From: Procambarus clarkii | Lineage: Eukaryota; Arthropoda; Malacostraca; Decapoda; Cambaridae | Direction of reading: 5' to 3' | Length of the DNA stretch: 64,000 nt | Assembly (NCBI RefSeq): GCF_040958095.1 | Contig: NC_091220.1 | Location: 20,225,667-20,289,666, forward strand | Shown: positions 20,651 through 31,059 of the stretch, in pieces | How positions within the stretch are numbered: the stretch's first letter is position 1 | Layout of the letters: the number at the start of each line of letters is the position of its first letter | The notes under the pieces: generated by a model | Told to the model about the DNA's origin: nothing | Database searches by the model: none | What the model saw: only the letters and a program-made list of their open reading frames with translations | Made by a program: the position numbers and the translations under genes

Positions 20651-23600
20651 TTAATTATAACTCACACTAAATGTTAACAGCGCTCCAAATATATCATCAG
20701 CAATTGGCTGAACTTTAGACACACTGCTGGAGGCGGAGTCTTCCTGGTTGACGGGGGATACTGTAGTCTCTTCCTGGTTGACTGGGGATACTGTAGTCTC
20801 TTCCTGGTTGACGGGGGCTACTGGAGTGTCTTCCTGGTTGACGGGGGATACTGTAGTCTCTTCCTGGTTGACCGGGGCTACTGGAGTGTCTTCCTGGTTG
20901 ACGGGGGCTACTGTAGTCTCTTCCTGGTTGACGGGGGCTACTGTAGTCTCTTCCTGGTTGACGGGGGCTACTGCGGCCTGCTTATCAGAGGTTGCCTTCA
21001 GGGAAGCCTTCGCATTCTCCAGCCTCTGTCAATACCAATGTCGAGTAGTGCAAAGTTATGCATATCGGCAATGCAATATAAATACCTAATATCTGGAAAA
21101 TCCACAAGGTAAACTTGGATATAAATTGGTAATAACCAATCACGATTTAAACTTGCATGTTAGGGAAAACTTTTTTGATAGGCCTAGTAAACATTTCGGG
21201 AAACGTGCTTTGCTTCTACTCTACTGTTTAAAATCACAAGTAATTCATTGTAATTCTAGTCAAAACTGGGAACATTTCACCCCCCCCCCTCCTTCCCAGA
21301 GTTGGTGGTCAGGAGAAGGGGCCTAGGGTGTGAGAACTGGTAGTGAACATAGTACATCCTGGACTGGGTCCAGGCACCGTAACTGGCGCCTGAAGCCCAC
21401 AAGGGGATAGCTTCGTGCTTTAAGATTCTATTAGTGCTCACAGAACCGAGAACCCGCAGAATTCTAAAAAAAAATCCAACATGGGACAAGAATTGCTACA
21501 CAAGGGGTAAAAACCGAACTGAAGTACCAAGGCCAAATTGTTAACGGTTATCCCATTGGTAGAGGAAAGGGAGACTGATGAAGGGAAGACTTTACACCGC
21601 GGGAAACGGACGGACGGAGAGAGGGAGGGAGGGAAGGAAGGTGCCTAGACGACTGAGGTGCTGAAAGTATTTATCACCATGGGGACAGTACTATGGGACA
21701 AATATCCCAGATGGTATAATGGCAAAATATAAATTATGCACACACGAGGAAACAAGTGTGTGACGAACGGTATCGTCTCAAGATGGAACTGTCCGCTTTT
21801 ATTCTGTCAATTTAGGTGGCTATCTAGGGGTCTAGGCGCCCGCCCCGGGGTAGTGACGATGGACAGCCTGCTGCAGGAACGAGGACTAATACTTCCCTAG
21901 ACTTCATTTCGGCAGATAATCTGCTTGAAGCAGTCAAAGCGACGTCCACCAGGATCTTGCCCCACATCCCCAAGGCTGCCAGTCACCAAGCAGCAGCCAA
22001 ACTCACCAGTCTGCTGACAAAGGTCAACAATGCTCCCAGAACCACTGGATCATGGCACGATCTCCTATTTGGGAATGCATGCCTAGCATTACCGCCCAGG
22101 AGAGAAGTTATTAGCAACCTCAGTAATCAGGGCTCTTGATGAATTCCCCAGAGCAGACAACCTGGTCCGCCTCCCCCCTCGTGCCAAGAACTCCAGCCGA
22201 AGGTCGACCAATAATAACTCGCCTGAGAACCACAAAATGAGAGCACAGATCACCAGGAAAAAAAAGAGGGCAATACCACAGGTGCCATCAGAATCATGAC
22301 CAGCGATGACACTATTGCCCCCCCAGGAACGCCACGACAGCACAGGCTCTACTAGACAAAACACCCACCCAGAGCCCCCGACAGCAGCAGGGATCCCCAG
22401 GAAAACAATACCGGCATGGAACCCTTGACTGTTCGAGAATCTGAGGTGTACAAAGCAGCCATGTCTTTCCCAACAGGTTCAGCAGGGGGCTTTACAGGCC
22501 TAAGACCCCAGCACATCAAATAAATGCTGAACCCGGTGCTTAGAGATGCTGCAAAGGACCTTCTAGTGGAACTTACCAGATTCTCCAATATGTGTTTGGC
22601 AGGCGACATCCCTAAGGACATCAGGCCTGTCTTATGGAGCAGCACTCTGCTCTAAAGAAGAATAGGGGAATCGGGCCCATTGCCGTTGGCAACACCCTCC
22701 GACGCCTCGTAGCTAAAGCTGCAGTGAGAGCTATCAGCCAGAAAGCAGCCACCTTGCTGAAACCTCATCAACTCGGGATCCCCCTAGGCTGTGAAGCTGC
22801 AGCACATGCAGCACGGGCTTGCATTGCTGATCTCACCAGAAGGCACTAGTAAAGTTTGACTTTAAAAAAGGCCTTCAATCAAGTCAGAAGAGACGCTGTC
22901 CTCAGGGCTGTACACAACCAGTTCCATCCCCTTTACCCATTCATCCGATCGTGCTACACTATAAATTTATATTTTATAAAATAAGATGGGCAATAGAAAA
23001 TGGGAAACACGCCAAACCATTTGTACCTCCATGGATTCAAACCCAGGATTTCAGATTGCGAGTCCAGAACGATACTGTACACACACAAATCCCAATAGCG
23101 TGATATATCAAATTAATAAATACACAATGGCCGTGACGAGGGGTAAGGCTGTCTAATAAGGCGAGTGTTTGATCATCCAAGATGTAAGTTCGAACCCTTA
23201 TCACGGCCTTGTGGATTTATTCTTCGGAACTAACTGTACTACCAACAAATACCCCTCAAGAATTTAAACCATGACTAATAAAGTCTAACCTTTATATTGG
23301 CAATACTATAACTGAATTTATAGATTTCGAAAACTTAAAACTATAGAATATTGATCCATCACTCAAGGTCTATGAAGCACAGGGATCCAGAGTGATGGAA
23401 GACATGAAAATTAAAACTACCGAATCTTAGATATTCTAAAAGCATAGCAATTTATAAAGAAAACTTCAGCAAGGACCGCGTTAGCAGTCCTTACTTCAGC
23501 ACTATAACTGAAGTTATAATATGTATAGTGTGTACAGTATGTAATTACTGAAGTAAGTACTTCAGTAAGGACCGCGTTAGTAGCGGTCTGATAAGCAACA

Positions 23601-24297
23601 TACCTTAAGTGACATTAAGACAGTGCGGCCGTTCCTGAATAGTTCCTTGCCCTTCGCCGCCCATTGCTCTAAACGCACATTACATTTATCAATGTCCTTT
23701 ATGATCACGTATACCTCTTGTGCAGCGTTTAGCGTGTCGAGGCGCACCATCAACTCTTGTAGCTGCCGCCTTGTTTCCTGGCCTACTCTTGCCAAGTTTG
23801 TCCCTCTTTTAATCTCTTGCTCCAGCAGTCTCATCGCCGCGTTGTTCTGTTCCAACAGGCTAGAGAGTCCCTCCTCAAGTCGGTAGTGTTTAATCCCCCA
23901 GTGCCTCAGCAGGGACCGGTACTCTCCCAAACTTGTGACTAGTTTGTCACAACGTTCTGTTAACTCGTTCAATCTGAGCTTTTGCTGCTCCACCTGCAAC
24001 CGTAAACTTTCGCCGACTTTAATTGAATTGTCTTGCGGTTCAACAGATTCTGGTGCCACCGACGTCGGCCTAATATCAGTTTGTTTCGTGATAATGGCCT
24101 CCGCACTGTTAACTGGCAACTGAGCATCAGCTGCGACACTGCGCTCAGGATGACAGCTTGGGCAAAAGAACAGACCCTTCAGTAGAATAGCTCTAGCACA
24201 TTGTGAGCAGATTGTATGGCCACAAGGCAGATTTCGCGGCCTCCGTAGAGGTTCATCGAATTTGTTTTTACAAATTGCGCAATTCTCAGGCTTGTCG
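20651..24297 (-). CDS. RING-finger/coiled-coil protein with decapeptide-repeat tail (right paralogue)
   Basis: Exon 24,297-23,604 (694 nt, exactly the length of its partner) encodes a C3HC4 RING (CAIC...CGHTICSQC...CPSC), a linker and a Leu/Glu/Gln-rich coiled coil, ending at LK with donor GTATGT. Exon 21,025-20,651 (acceptor TTGACAG, phase 0) starts RLENAKASLKATSDKQA, then eight decapeptides of the type TVAPVNQEET, then SKVQPIADDIFGALL and stop. Amino-acid identity to the left paralogue is about 58% overall by eye, but the RING is almost unchanged. The left copy's ATG is AAG here, so this exon is internal and the start lies in an unidentified upstream exon. The 2.6-kb intron has grown by insertions (21,880-22,970; 23,000-23,230). 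A strong GTGAGT donor just before the stop (20,660-20,665) could instead splice on. A role as E3 ligase is family knowledge. A role in immunity is inference. Confidence 0.7.
20738..20977 (-). repeat. Coding minisatellite, 30 bp x 8
   Basis: Eight 30-bp units in the RING gene frame reading (V/T)(A/S)PVNQE(E/D)T(T/P). Unlike the left copy the units differ from one another (GATACTGTAGTC, GCTACTGGAGTG and others), so this array looks older. Confidence 0.95.
21880..22970 (+). mobile_element. Reverse-transcriptase fragment in RING-gene intron
   Basis: Plus-strand pieces read GPIAVGNTLRRLVAKAAV, LLKPHQLGIPLGCEAAAHAA and LVKFDFKK. These are the RT segment R-P-I-A-V-G-N-T-x-R-R, the Q-L-G-V segment and the beginning of the catalytic block. 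An upstream piece reads MPHIPKAASHQAAAKLTSLL. This looks like a broken non-LTR element antisense to the host gene. The clade is not settled. Confidence 0.65.
23000..23230. mobile_element. tRNA-like SINE pieces, head to head
   Basis: At 23,030-23,085 there is a B-box-like element in reverse (GGATTCAAACCCAGGA), related to 51,030-51,195. At 23,090-23,230 a SINE tail and head in opposite orientations meet around the CCGTGACGAGG motif, with GTTCGAACCC as B box. Confidence 0.6.
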
Positions 24298-24890
24298 CTG
24301 TCCAATGGAAAATAAATTGGTTAGTTACTTCCCTAAAGCATCAGTATCAATAACAGAATATCTCAGTATTGCTCTTATTCAGATCCAGGTCAGAAAAAAA
24401 ATGATTTACTGAACTTTGACCAAAACCCTCAAGTCGTGAAACATTGTTATGGAGGACTTTAACAAAGGCCCAAGTGGCTGGGGTAATATATGACAGATTG
24501 TACCACTGGATACCAGAATTAGGCTTCTCTAAAATGTTTAAACACTACTGAAATTCACCAGGATGAGTAAGTTTTTGTAAACATGGTAAGAAGTAATAAG
24601 GAGTCGTGCTGGGGAGAATATGTACCACCATCAGTGTTGCTGGATAGTCAAAAGGCGCCAAGCATCACCGAGAATATCAATACGAGAACAAAGGAACAAG
24701 GTGAGCAATATTAAAGGCATCAGATTCACCCAGGAGGCTAGAGAAGTGACCTTAAGGGACATTAGAGCATGTTTTGTTTTTCTGAAGTCTGGACATTTCA
24801 CAAGGAGGTGCATGGCTAGAAATGGAACAGTGCAGTTCGGAAAATAAGGAGCAAAGCTGCGATAAAGGACATAATAAAGGCCACAAATAA
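24298..24890. repeat. 5' flank of right RING exon
   Basis: Counterpart of 7,760-8,340. It is about 95% identical by eye over the part next to the exon. No upstream coding exon was identified. Confidence 0.7.
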
Positions 24891-24929
24891 AGATTATTAA
24901 GCGACCTTTATTATTATTAAAGATTTCCC

Positions 24930-25022
24930 GGTTGCAATTCTTTTACCCTATCGTAGCTCAGTCGATTAAGGCAGCGTCTGGGATCCTCTCTGACGTAGGT
25001 TCGAATCCTCGTCACGGCCTTT
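24930..25022 (+). mobile_element. tRNA-derived SINE head
   Basis: A-box TAGCTCAGTCGATTAAGG and B-box GGTTCGAATCC as in the 12,785-12,985 SINE, here on the plus strand and followed by CTCGTCACGGCC. Confidence 0.75.
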
Positions 25023-25059
25023 AATGACACGAATGAGCCACAAAAGGCCACCGGAATGT

Positions 25060-25305
25060 TTATTTTTATACAAAAGTTTACATTCTTGTACAGCCACTAG
25101 CACGCATAGCTTTTTGGGCAAGTCCTTATTCCAATGTTCCCCGGAATACTACCCGCTAAATCGTTTAACAACCAGGTACCCATTTTACTGTTGGGTAAAC
25201 AGAAGCTACAGTTAATAGACGCCCAGTAAATCCTCCCCGGCCAGGATATGAACCCAGGACAAAGGGCTCGCGAACCACCACTCTAGTGTCTTACCAACTA
25301 CAAAT
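25060..25305 (-). mobile_element. tRNA-derived SINE, family 1
   Basis: The same element as 9,832-10,170 without its nested insertion. It is likewise followed by block C. Confidence 0.7.
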
Positions 25306-25309
25306 GTAT

Positions 25310-25868
25310 CACTCATTAACTGGCCTCGTAGTGGGACGCGAACTTGGGTAGAAATTAAAGGAAAAACTGGGAGAAAACTAGAATAGTTGATGGGGTCAGG
25401 AGAACTATGGAAGATTAACCTTACACACAGTTGGAGGGATTGTAAACAATGAACACCGAGGCAGGCGACATAAAACAAATGTGAAGAAAGAAATGGAACA
25501 AAAATCAAAATTATGTGCCCGCGGGAAACGAAACATTCACGTGAGAGCAGATACCACATTTCTGAGTGTGTGAAGAAGCAGACGGCGGGCAGCAGAGACG
25601 TGTGTCACAGGCAGAACCAGACAAGTGAATGAGCAGTCTGGCTGGCTGGCTGGTGGAGACCCTGGTGGGCTGGAGAGCCATCTGGTGGCGGTCAGGTGCA
25701 TCACGGGGGGGGGGGGGGGTTAACTGGCGACAATAATTGCCTTGTTTTCCCTCAAGGTTACTAGTTTAATTCAAGAGTTGCTGGTTTGGTACTTTTTTGG
25801 GGTTCGGTTTTGGGCTTATCCCTTTACCTTGCTTTACCTTGCGTTATTTTGCGTTGATTCCGGCGTTA
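25310..25868. repeat. Dispersed block C, copy 3 (shortened)
   Basis: Matches 10,180-10,700, with CCATCTGGTGGCG at 25,678-25,690. It jumps directly to the RT-remnant segment, so about 300 bp present in copy 2 are missing. Confidence 0.8.
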
Positions 25869-26430
25869 CAACTAGCTCTCTTGCTCATCCATTCCTTTCT
25901 CCACCAGACACATTTTGTGCAGTACAAAGATGTCATTATTGTATGGCGTCCTCCCGAGCTATAAACATGTTGTAACAATCATCTACAACATAACATTGTC
26001 AGCCCAAATGATGTTGACTTCAAGACATGACATGAATTTATCTATCACTAGCACAAGGATATGTGTTAAATAAAATACTTGTATGGGACAAGTTAACTAA
26101 ATACAGTAACTATGGTGCTAAATACAACCCCATATTCAATCCTGGTAAATGTGCCATCGTTACTTTTAACTCGCTGGACACATTTAATCCAAATCCCAAA
26201 CTAAAATCATCTAGGCAGAGAGATTTCAGAAAAATATTTCTGGAAAATTCTTGGGAATATTATACCCTCAAAAGGCCCACTTGTAAATTTTTCTGATACC
26301 TGGTCGAAAGTAAAGTTATTTAAGGACATCAAAGTTTGTATAGATGTGTTCTATGGGAACTACAAAATGTTGGTAACCTAAATTGTGAATGAAGCCATAA
26401 TTGTGAATACATCATAGTTATTTATAAAGT
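25869..26430 (+). mobile_element. Reverse-transcriptase remnant
   Basis: Continues past the match with 11,045-11,350. It reads YGAKYNPIFNPGKCAIVTFN, then pieces resembling the end of an RT domain (SDTWSKVKLFKDIKV, DVFYGNYKMLV). It is heavily decayed. The class is not determined. Confidence 0.45.
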
Positions 26431-26481
26431 ATTTCAGTAGCCTATCATCCCACCCACTGGAACCTAGCTCCTACCTGACCT

Positions 26482-26743
26482 GGGGCCAGATTCACGAAAG
26501 GACTTACGCAAACACTTAAGAACGTGTACATCTTTCCTCAATCATAGACGGCTTTGGTTACATTTATTAAAAAGTTTACAAGCATGAAAACTTGCCATTC
26601 AACTGTTTTTATTGTTGTAAACAGCATCCTAGTGTTTCGGAGCTCATTAACTGTTTAATAATTGTAAACGAAGCCGCCAAAGATTGAGAAAAGATGTACA
26701 GGTTCGTAAGTGCTTGCGTAAGTTCTTTCGTGAATCTGACCCC
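26482..26743. mobile_element. MITE with long terminal inverted repeats
   Basis: 262 bp bounded by GGGGCCAGATTCACGAAAG and CTTTCGTGAATCTGACCCC, with inverted similarity extending about 80 bp inward (ACATCTTT near both ends, AGCCG/CGGCT). There is no coding capacity. It is a non-autonomous DNA transposon of unassigned superfamily. No clear target-site duplication is seen. Confidence 0.85.
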
Positions 26744-26756
26744 TGATCTCCACGCC

Positions 26757-26970
26757 TACACTTATTTATTTATTTATTTATTTATTTATATATATACAAG
26801 AAGGTACATTGGGTTTGTGAGAATACATTGGATAGTACAGTATTTACATTCTTGTAAAGCCACTAGTACGCGCAGCGTTTCGGGCAGGTCCTTAATCTAG
26901 CAGATAATTTTAAGTAGAAGAACACTTGAAGACTACATTCACAAACGAATGATATAAATCCTGGTTTAAA
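26757..26970 (-). mobile_element. SINE, family 2
   Basis: The minus strand carries AGATTAAGGACCTGCCCGAA, GCGCGTACTAGTGGCTT and ACAAGAATGTAA, then a (TAAA)n tail at 26,762-26,790. Related copies: 28,085-28,338 (+) and 29,775-29,960 (-). Confidence 0.65.
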
Positions 26971-26999
26971 TCCCTAAACATGCTAAACAAAACCTCACT

Positions 27000-27185
27000 C
27001 CACACTACACACAGAAATCACAATTGCGTGATGCATCAAATGAACAAATCTTAATGTAGTCACGTTTATTAATGTAGAGGGGGGGGGGGGGAGTTAGTAG
27101 TTAGTAACAATTGATTGATTGACAGTCGAGAGGCGTGCCGAAAGAGCAGAGCTCAACCCCTGCAAGCACAACTAGGTAAATACAC
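27000..27185. mobile_element. SINE tail and LINE 3' tail remnants
   Basis: 27,008-27,060 matches the tail of the 12,785-12,985 SINE (GTGATGCATCAAATGAACAA). 27,105-27,180 (TTGACAGTCGAGAGGCG and GCTCAACCCCTGCAAGCAC) resembles the 3' end of a decapod LINE, an assignment from general familiarity only. Confidence 0.5.
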
Positions 27186-27189
27186 ACAC

Positions 27190-27835
27190 ACACTTTACTA
27201 GGTGAGTACTAAGGAATGAACAAACGTAATTATTTCTTGTTTGACACTGCCTAAAACAGATGTTTTCATGAAATTCTTTAAAATAATTTACGTGACGGTC
27301 ACAATAGCGTCACTTTTACTACATAACAATGAGAAGAAACGGAAGCTGGCAGTATTATGTCACTCTCCTCCTCCCTGTGACCAAACACCCAGACACAATA
27401 CAGAAAATGAAGTCATAAATTACCGCGTAAAGAGCGGAGGGAGAAGAGAACCCAATACCTTTACAGGCATTCTCCTCCCCTTCTACCCTATATACCCCTT
27501 AACACGACCCCCTTAATGTCACCCCCTCACAACCCCTCCTCCTCCTCCCTTTCCCCTTCCATCAGCTTCCTCATCACCCTCATCCGCCTCAGTGAACCCC
27601 CCTTTTCTTTCTTTCAATCCCTTCATATGAATTCTCCACCCCTTCCTCCCGGCATTGTGATTGCGAAGTTTATTTGTTTGTTGAAAAGGGGATTCAGAGT
27701 GAGCGTTAGTGACTTTGCTGTATAACAGGAAATGGTCTTTTCTCAACGAATGAACCACTTGTTAAAATTACATTTTGCTCACGTTTATAGATTCATTAAA
27801 TTTTATTTGTAATATTTCAAGACGTAACATATGTT
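27190..27835. other. Intergenic, no supported gene
   Basis: Contains frames of 70-90 codons on both strands (27,241-27,758) with low-complexity CCT/TCC sequence. No domain and no splice pattern are seen. Confidence 0.45.
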
Positions 27836-27837
27836 CC

Positions 27838-28070
27838 GCGAGCGCTATGTCATGGGTTCGTATCCTGGCCGGGGAGGATTTACTGGGCGCAATTCCTTAA
27901 CTGTAGCCTCTGTTTAACGCAACAGTAAAATGTGTACTTGGATGAAAAAACGATTCTTCGCGGCAGGGGATCGTATTCCAGGGACCATAGGATTAAGGAC
28001 TTGCCCGAAACGCTATGCGTACTAGTGGCTCTACAAGAATGTAACAACTCTTGTATATATCTCAAAAAAA
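27838..28070 (+). mobile_element. tRNA-derived SINE, family 1, full orientation example
   Basis: Head with GGGTTCGTATCCTGGCCGG, body with CTGTAGCCTCTGTTTAACGC, 3' module with TTGCCCGAAACGCTATGCGT and ACAAGAATGTAACAACTC, and a TATA-rich end. It is the clearest plus-strand copy of the family. Confidence 0.75.
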
Positions 28071-28084
28071 AAAATATATATGTT

Positions 28085-28338
28085 TAATAAAAAAGTCGGT
28101 GAAGTGAGTAGATACTACTAACCCTCTCTCATCTCATTTTTTCCCTTGCAATGTACTTATCATTTTATAAATTATAATTTTATAAATTCTGCTAGAATTT
28201 ACCTACTAACATTTATTTTGTTAGATTAAGGACCTGCCCGAAACGCTGCGCGTACTAGCGGCTTTACAAGAATGTAAATACCATGCTATGTATCCTCACA
28301 AACCTAATGTATCTTCTTGTATATAAATAAATAAATAG
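28085..28338 (+). mobile_element. SINE, family 2
   Basis: A different head from family 1, but the same 3' module (CCCGAAACGCTGCGCGTACT, then ACAAGAATGTAA) and a (TAAA)n tail at 28,325-28,338. Confidence 0.7.
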
Positions 28339-28391
28339 GGAAGCGGGTGAGTATTGGGGGTAGATATTGTGAGGCGAGTGGATAAGAAAGC

Positions 28392-28625
28392 GAGTGTGTT
28401 GTGAGGCGAGTAAGTCTAGTGATGAGTAAGGGTAGTAAGTGTGTTGTGAGGCGAGCAGGTCTAGTGATGAGTAAGGGTAGTAAGTGTGTTGTGAGGCGAC
28501 CAGGTCTAGTGATGAGTAAGGGTAGTAAGCGTGTTGTGAGGCGAGCAGGTCTAGTGATGAGTAAGGGTAGTAAAGTGTGTTGTGAGGCGAGCAGGTCTAG
28601 TGATGAGTAAGGGTAGTAAGCATGT
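28392..28625 (+). repeat. Minisatellite, 45 bp x about 5
   Basis: Five units spaced 45 bp apart (core GTTGTGAGGCGAGCAGGTCT) with single-base differences. Intergenic. Confidence 0.95.
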
Positions 28626-28629
28626 GATG

Positions 28630-29770
28630 TGAACAGGGTAAGGAAGCCAACTGGTGGTGGTTGGAGGAGCGTCCGCCATTTGTAATATATGTAAACACCA
28701 ATACATTTCATGGGTCGCTTACTTCGCTAAATCCACCTCATCTTCGACCCACCTCCCCTCCCATCTCGCCTCCTCTTCTGCTGAAAAAAAGGTGGAGATC
28801 GATTTGAAACTGATTTCATGGTTGGTGTGTTATTGCTTCGGCCCCTCCCTGCCTTAACCCGTGTCCTGCTGGGCAGTCTTCTCTGGTCTTATGCTGTCTG
28901 AGACAGTATTAGACTAGAGAGGACTTTTGGACTGTCAGTCTCTAGCCAATTATATTATTTTCTGTATTCCCCTTGCCTCGATTAGTGTTCACCTGTTCTT
29001 ATATCTGCATCTAATGTATATCGAGTTATCTTAGCCCCGAGTCACGTTAATTAATTATTTCTGATCAGAGGGAAAAGGACAGGCCGTTTGGGGCTTTAAT
29101 TAATTTGGAACATGTAGCCTCGTTCATTTTTAGATGTACAATTAATTTTCGATATACAGATTTCATTTTTGTACCAATGTGTTCGCAATAGAATGATCTA
29201 TAAGAACATATGTATATGTCACCAAAGCACGAGTTAAATCACACAAAAAGCTAAAGAACTACATCGATTACTAACCGTGAGCTCCAAACAGCGACGAAAT
29301 GTTTCTATTCTTTTCAGGATTGTCAACTCCACACTTGTCCTACAGCGTTAAATTTGGTATCACTGTGATGGCAATTAAATTCCCTACCCGGACATATGCA
29401 TATAAATGTAGAATCATGATCGCGGCCCACACCAAGAGTGTGTGAAGTGGGCGATTACACTCACCGTGTCAACAATACAAGTCTTTCCACTAAGTTACAA
29501 TACAATGCCGTTCTCCCAAATAGGCCATGTGCCTATTAGAGAAAACGAAAGTTTAATGGCAAACATTTTCATTCTATCCCCAAGTCGATCGAATAAGAAT
29601 TGGATTTTATACAAATATTTTTTAATCGCGCGTAAATTTAACACGCTACAGCAACTAGTGGTCAAAATAACGGTATTTACGCGTCGTTTATTTACGACCC
29701 AGGTGCGCTAAAGTGGTTTTAATAAACACGCTGTTAAACTGTACCGAGCACACCCAATGTGCACATAATT
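28630..29770. other. Intergenic, nothing recognised
   Basis: No long frames and no repeat partner found. A GC-rich patch near 28,645-28,680 could be an old CpG-containing fragment, but there is no adjacent gene. Confidence 0.45.
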
Positions 29771-29774
29771 AGCT

Positions 29775-29960
29775 ATGCTGATGCTAGCATACAATTTACA
29801 ATCTTGTAACATAGCATGGCATTTACAATCTTGTAAAGCCACAAGTACGTGCAGAGTTTCGGGCAGGTCCTTAATCTAACAAATAATTTTAAGTAGGTAA
29901 ATTCTAGCAGAATTAATACTGATAACAGATACATTGCAAGAAAAAATGAGATGAGAGAGA
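29775..29960 (-). mobile_element. SINE, family 2 (degraded)
   Basis: Minus-strand copy of the 3' module (TAAGGACCTGCCCGAAACTC, GCACGTACTTGTGGCTTTAC) with a short local repeat of its end. Confidence 0.6.
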
Positions 29961-30261
29961 TTAGTAAGTATATTGAAGCACATTGGTATATCAAAGCTCT
30001 GATTTATTACATTGATAGCTTGATTGGTAATTTAAACAAAGATTAATAGGCACCAATAATATTTATTAGGAAAACAAATTTACAGATACAGTAGCATAAA
30101 TGTATAATAGGAATCAATAAGACATAACAGGCCATAAAAAATGTGTGTGAAACACAAACAGGGAAGAACAAACTACTTAAACAGGGAGACAAATTATCAG
30201 GAGTAAAGCTTACCAAAGGGCTTGTTCACACACAACAATGTGCTATGGTGAAAAGTGTACA

Positions 30262-30470
30262 AAAGAATCACATTAACATGATGTATTAAAGAGAAAATCA
30301 GTAGGAGCCTTGAGGAGAATTCCAACCAGCACGCTGGGTACTTCTAACCACAAACCCTAAACCATGATATGCTACAAATGTAATGTAACCTAGATTCCAC
30401 TGAATCCTCTAGGGTTCTTGAGGCATCTTCTGATCCCAAATCAGGGTTTTTACACATTACCTGCATACAC
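30262..30470 (-). mobile_element. Old copy of the GTAGCTCAGTCGATTAAGGC-type SINE
   Basis: Follows the same order as 12,785-12,985 (CACATTAACATGATG tail, remnants of the tRNA-like head, then a CTGAATCCTCTAGGG...TTTTTACACA end) with many substitutions. It is an older insertion. Confidence 0.5.
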
Positions 30471-30756
30471 TCTTGACTGGTATTGAAGTTCTATCCCCAA
30501 AGCTTCTTTTCAAAGCCAGTTAGACAGGAAAGCTGCCAAATAATTTCTTGTGATTTTGCAAGCAATAATCTTAGTTATCCATTGGGACACTTAAAAAATA
30601 TCTAATTATTTAAATTGAATACATTGTGACAAGTCTGCTTTCAGAGATGAAACACAAGCACATTGAATGAAAAGCAGTTCATTAAGTCCCAATAAACCAT
30701 ACTAATATTTACATTCAGTATGCAGACGAGGAATCACAATAACGTGGCTGAAATAT

Positions 30757-30918
30757 GTTGACCAAACCACACACTAGAAAGTGAAGGAACGACGACGTTT
30801 CGGTCCGTTCTAGACCATTCTCAAGTCGATTGTAATTTGAGAATCGACTTGAGAATGAGTCCAGGACGGACCGAAACGTCGTCGTCCCTTCACTTTCTAG
30901 TGTGTGGTTTGGTCAACA
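30757..30918. repeat. Long perfect-style hairpin (foldback)
   Basis: Two arms of about 74 bp (30,757-30,830 and 30,845-30,918) are reverse complements with few mismatches and a loop of about 14 bp. The arm carries ACGACGACGTTTCGGTCC. A single arm of the same family lies in a NOP14 intron at 55,372-55,440. Confidence 0.9.
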
Positions 30919-31059
30919 ATAAATTCAATATTGCACCAACAGTTGGTGACTACTGGCAGAATTCCACCACTCACAAAAATAAGATTAAGTAGCTTTTTCT
31001 GGAAAATATAGTTTCTTAATACTAAATTATAATAATTTTTGGCTTAATAATGCAACCTG

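Noticed and set aside
24940-25022. Possible functional tRNA gene
   Set aside because: Good A and B boxes but no paired acceptor stem. The same head with a common non-tRNA tail recurs at 12,785-12,985, so it is a SINE.
27241-27758. Possible small gene with 70-90-codon frames
   Set aside because: The frames are low-complexity CCT-rich sequence open on both strands, with no domain, no start context and no splice signals in keeping.
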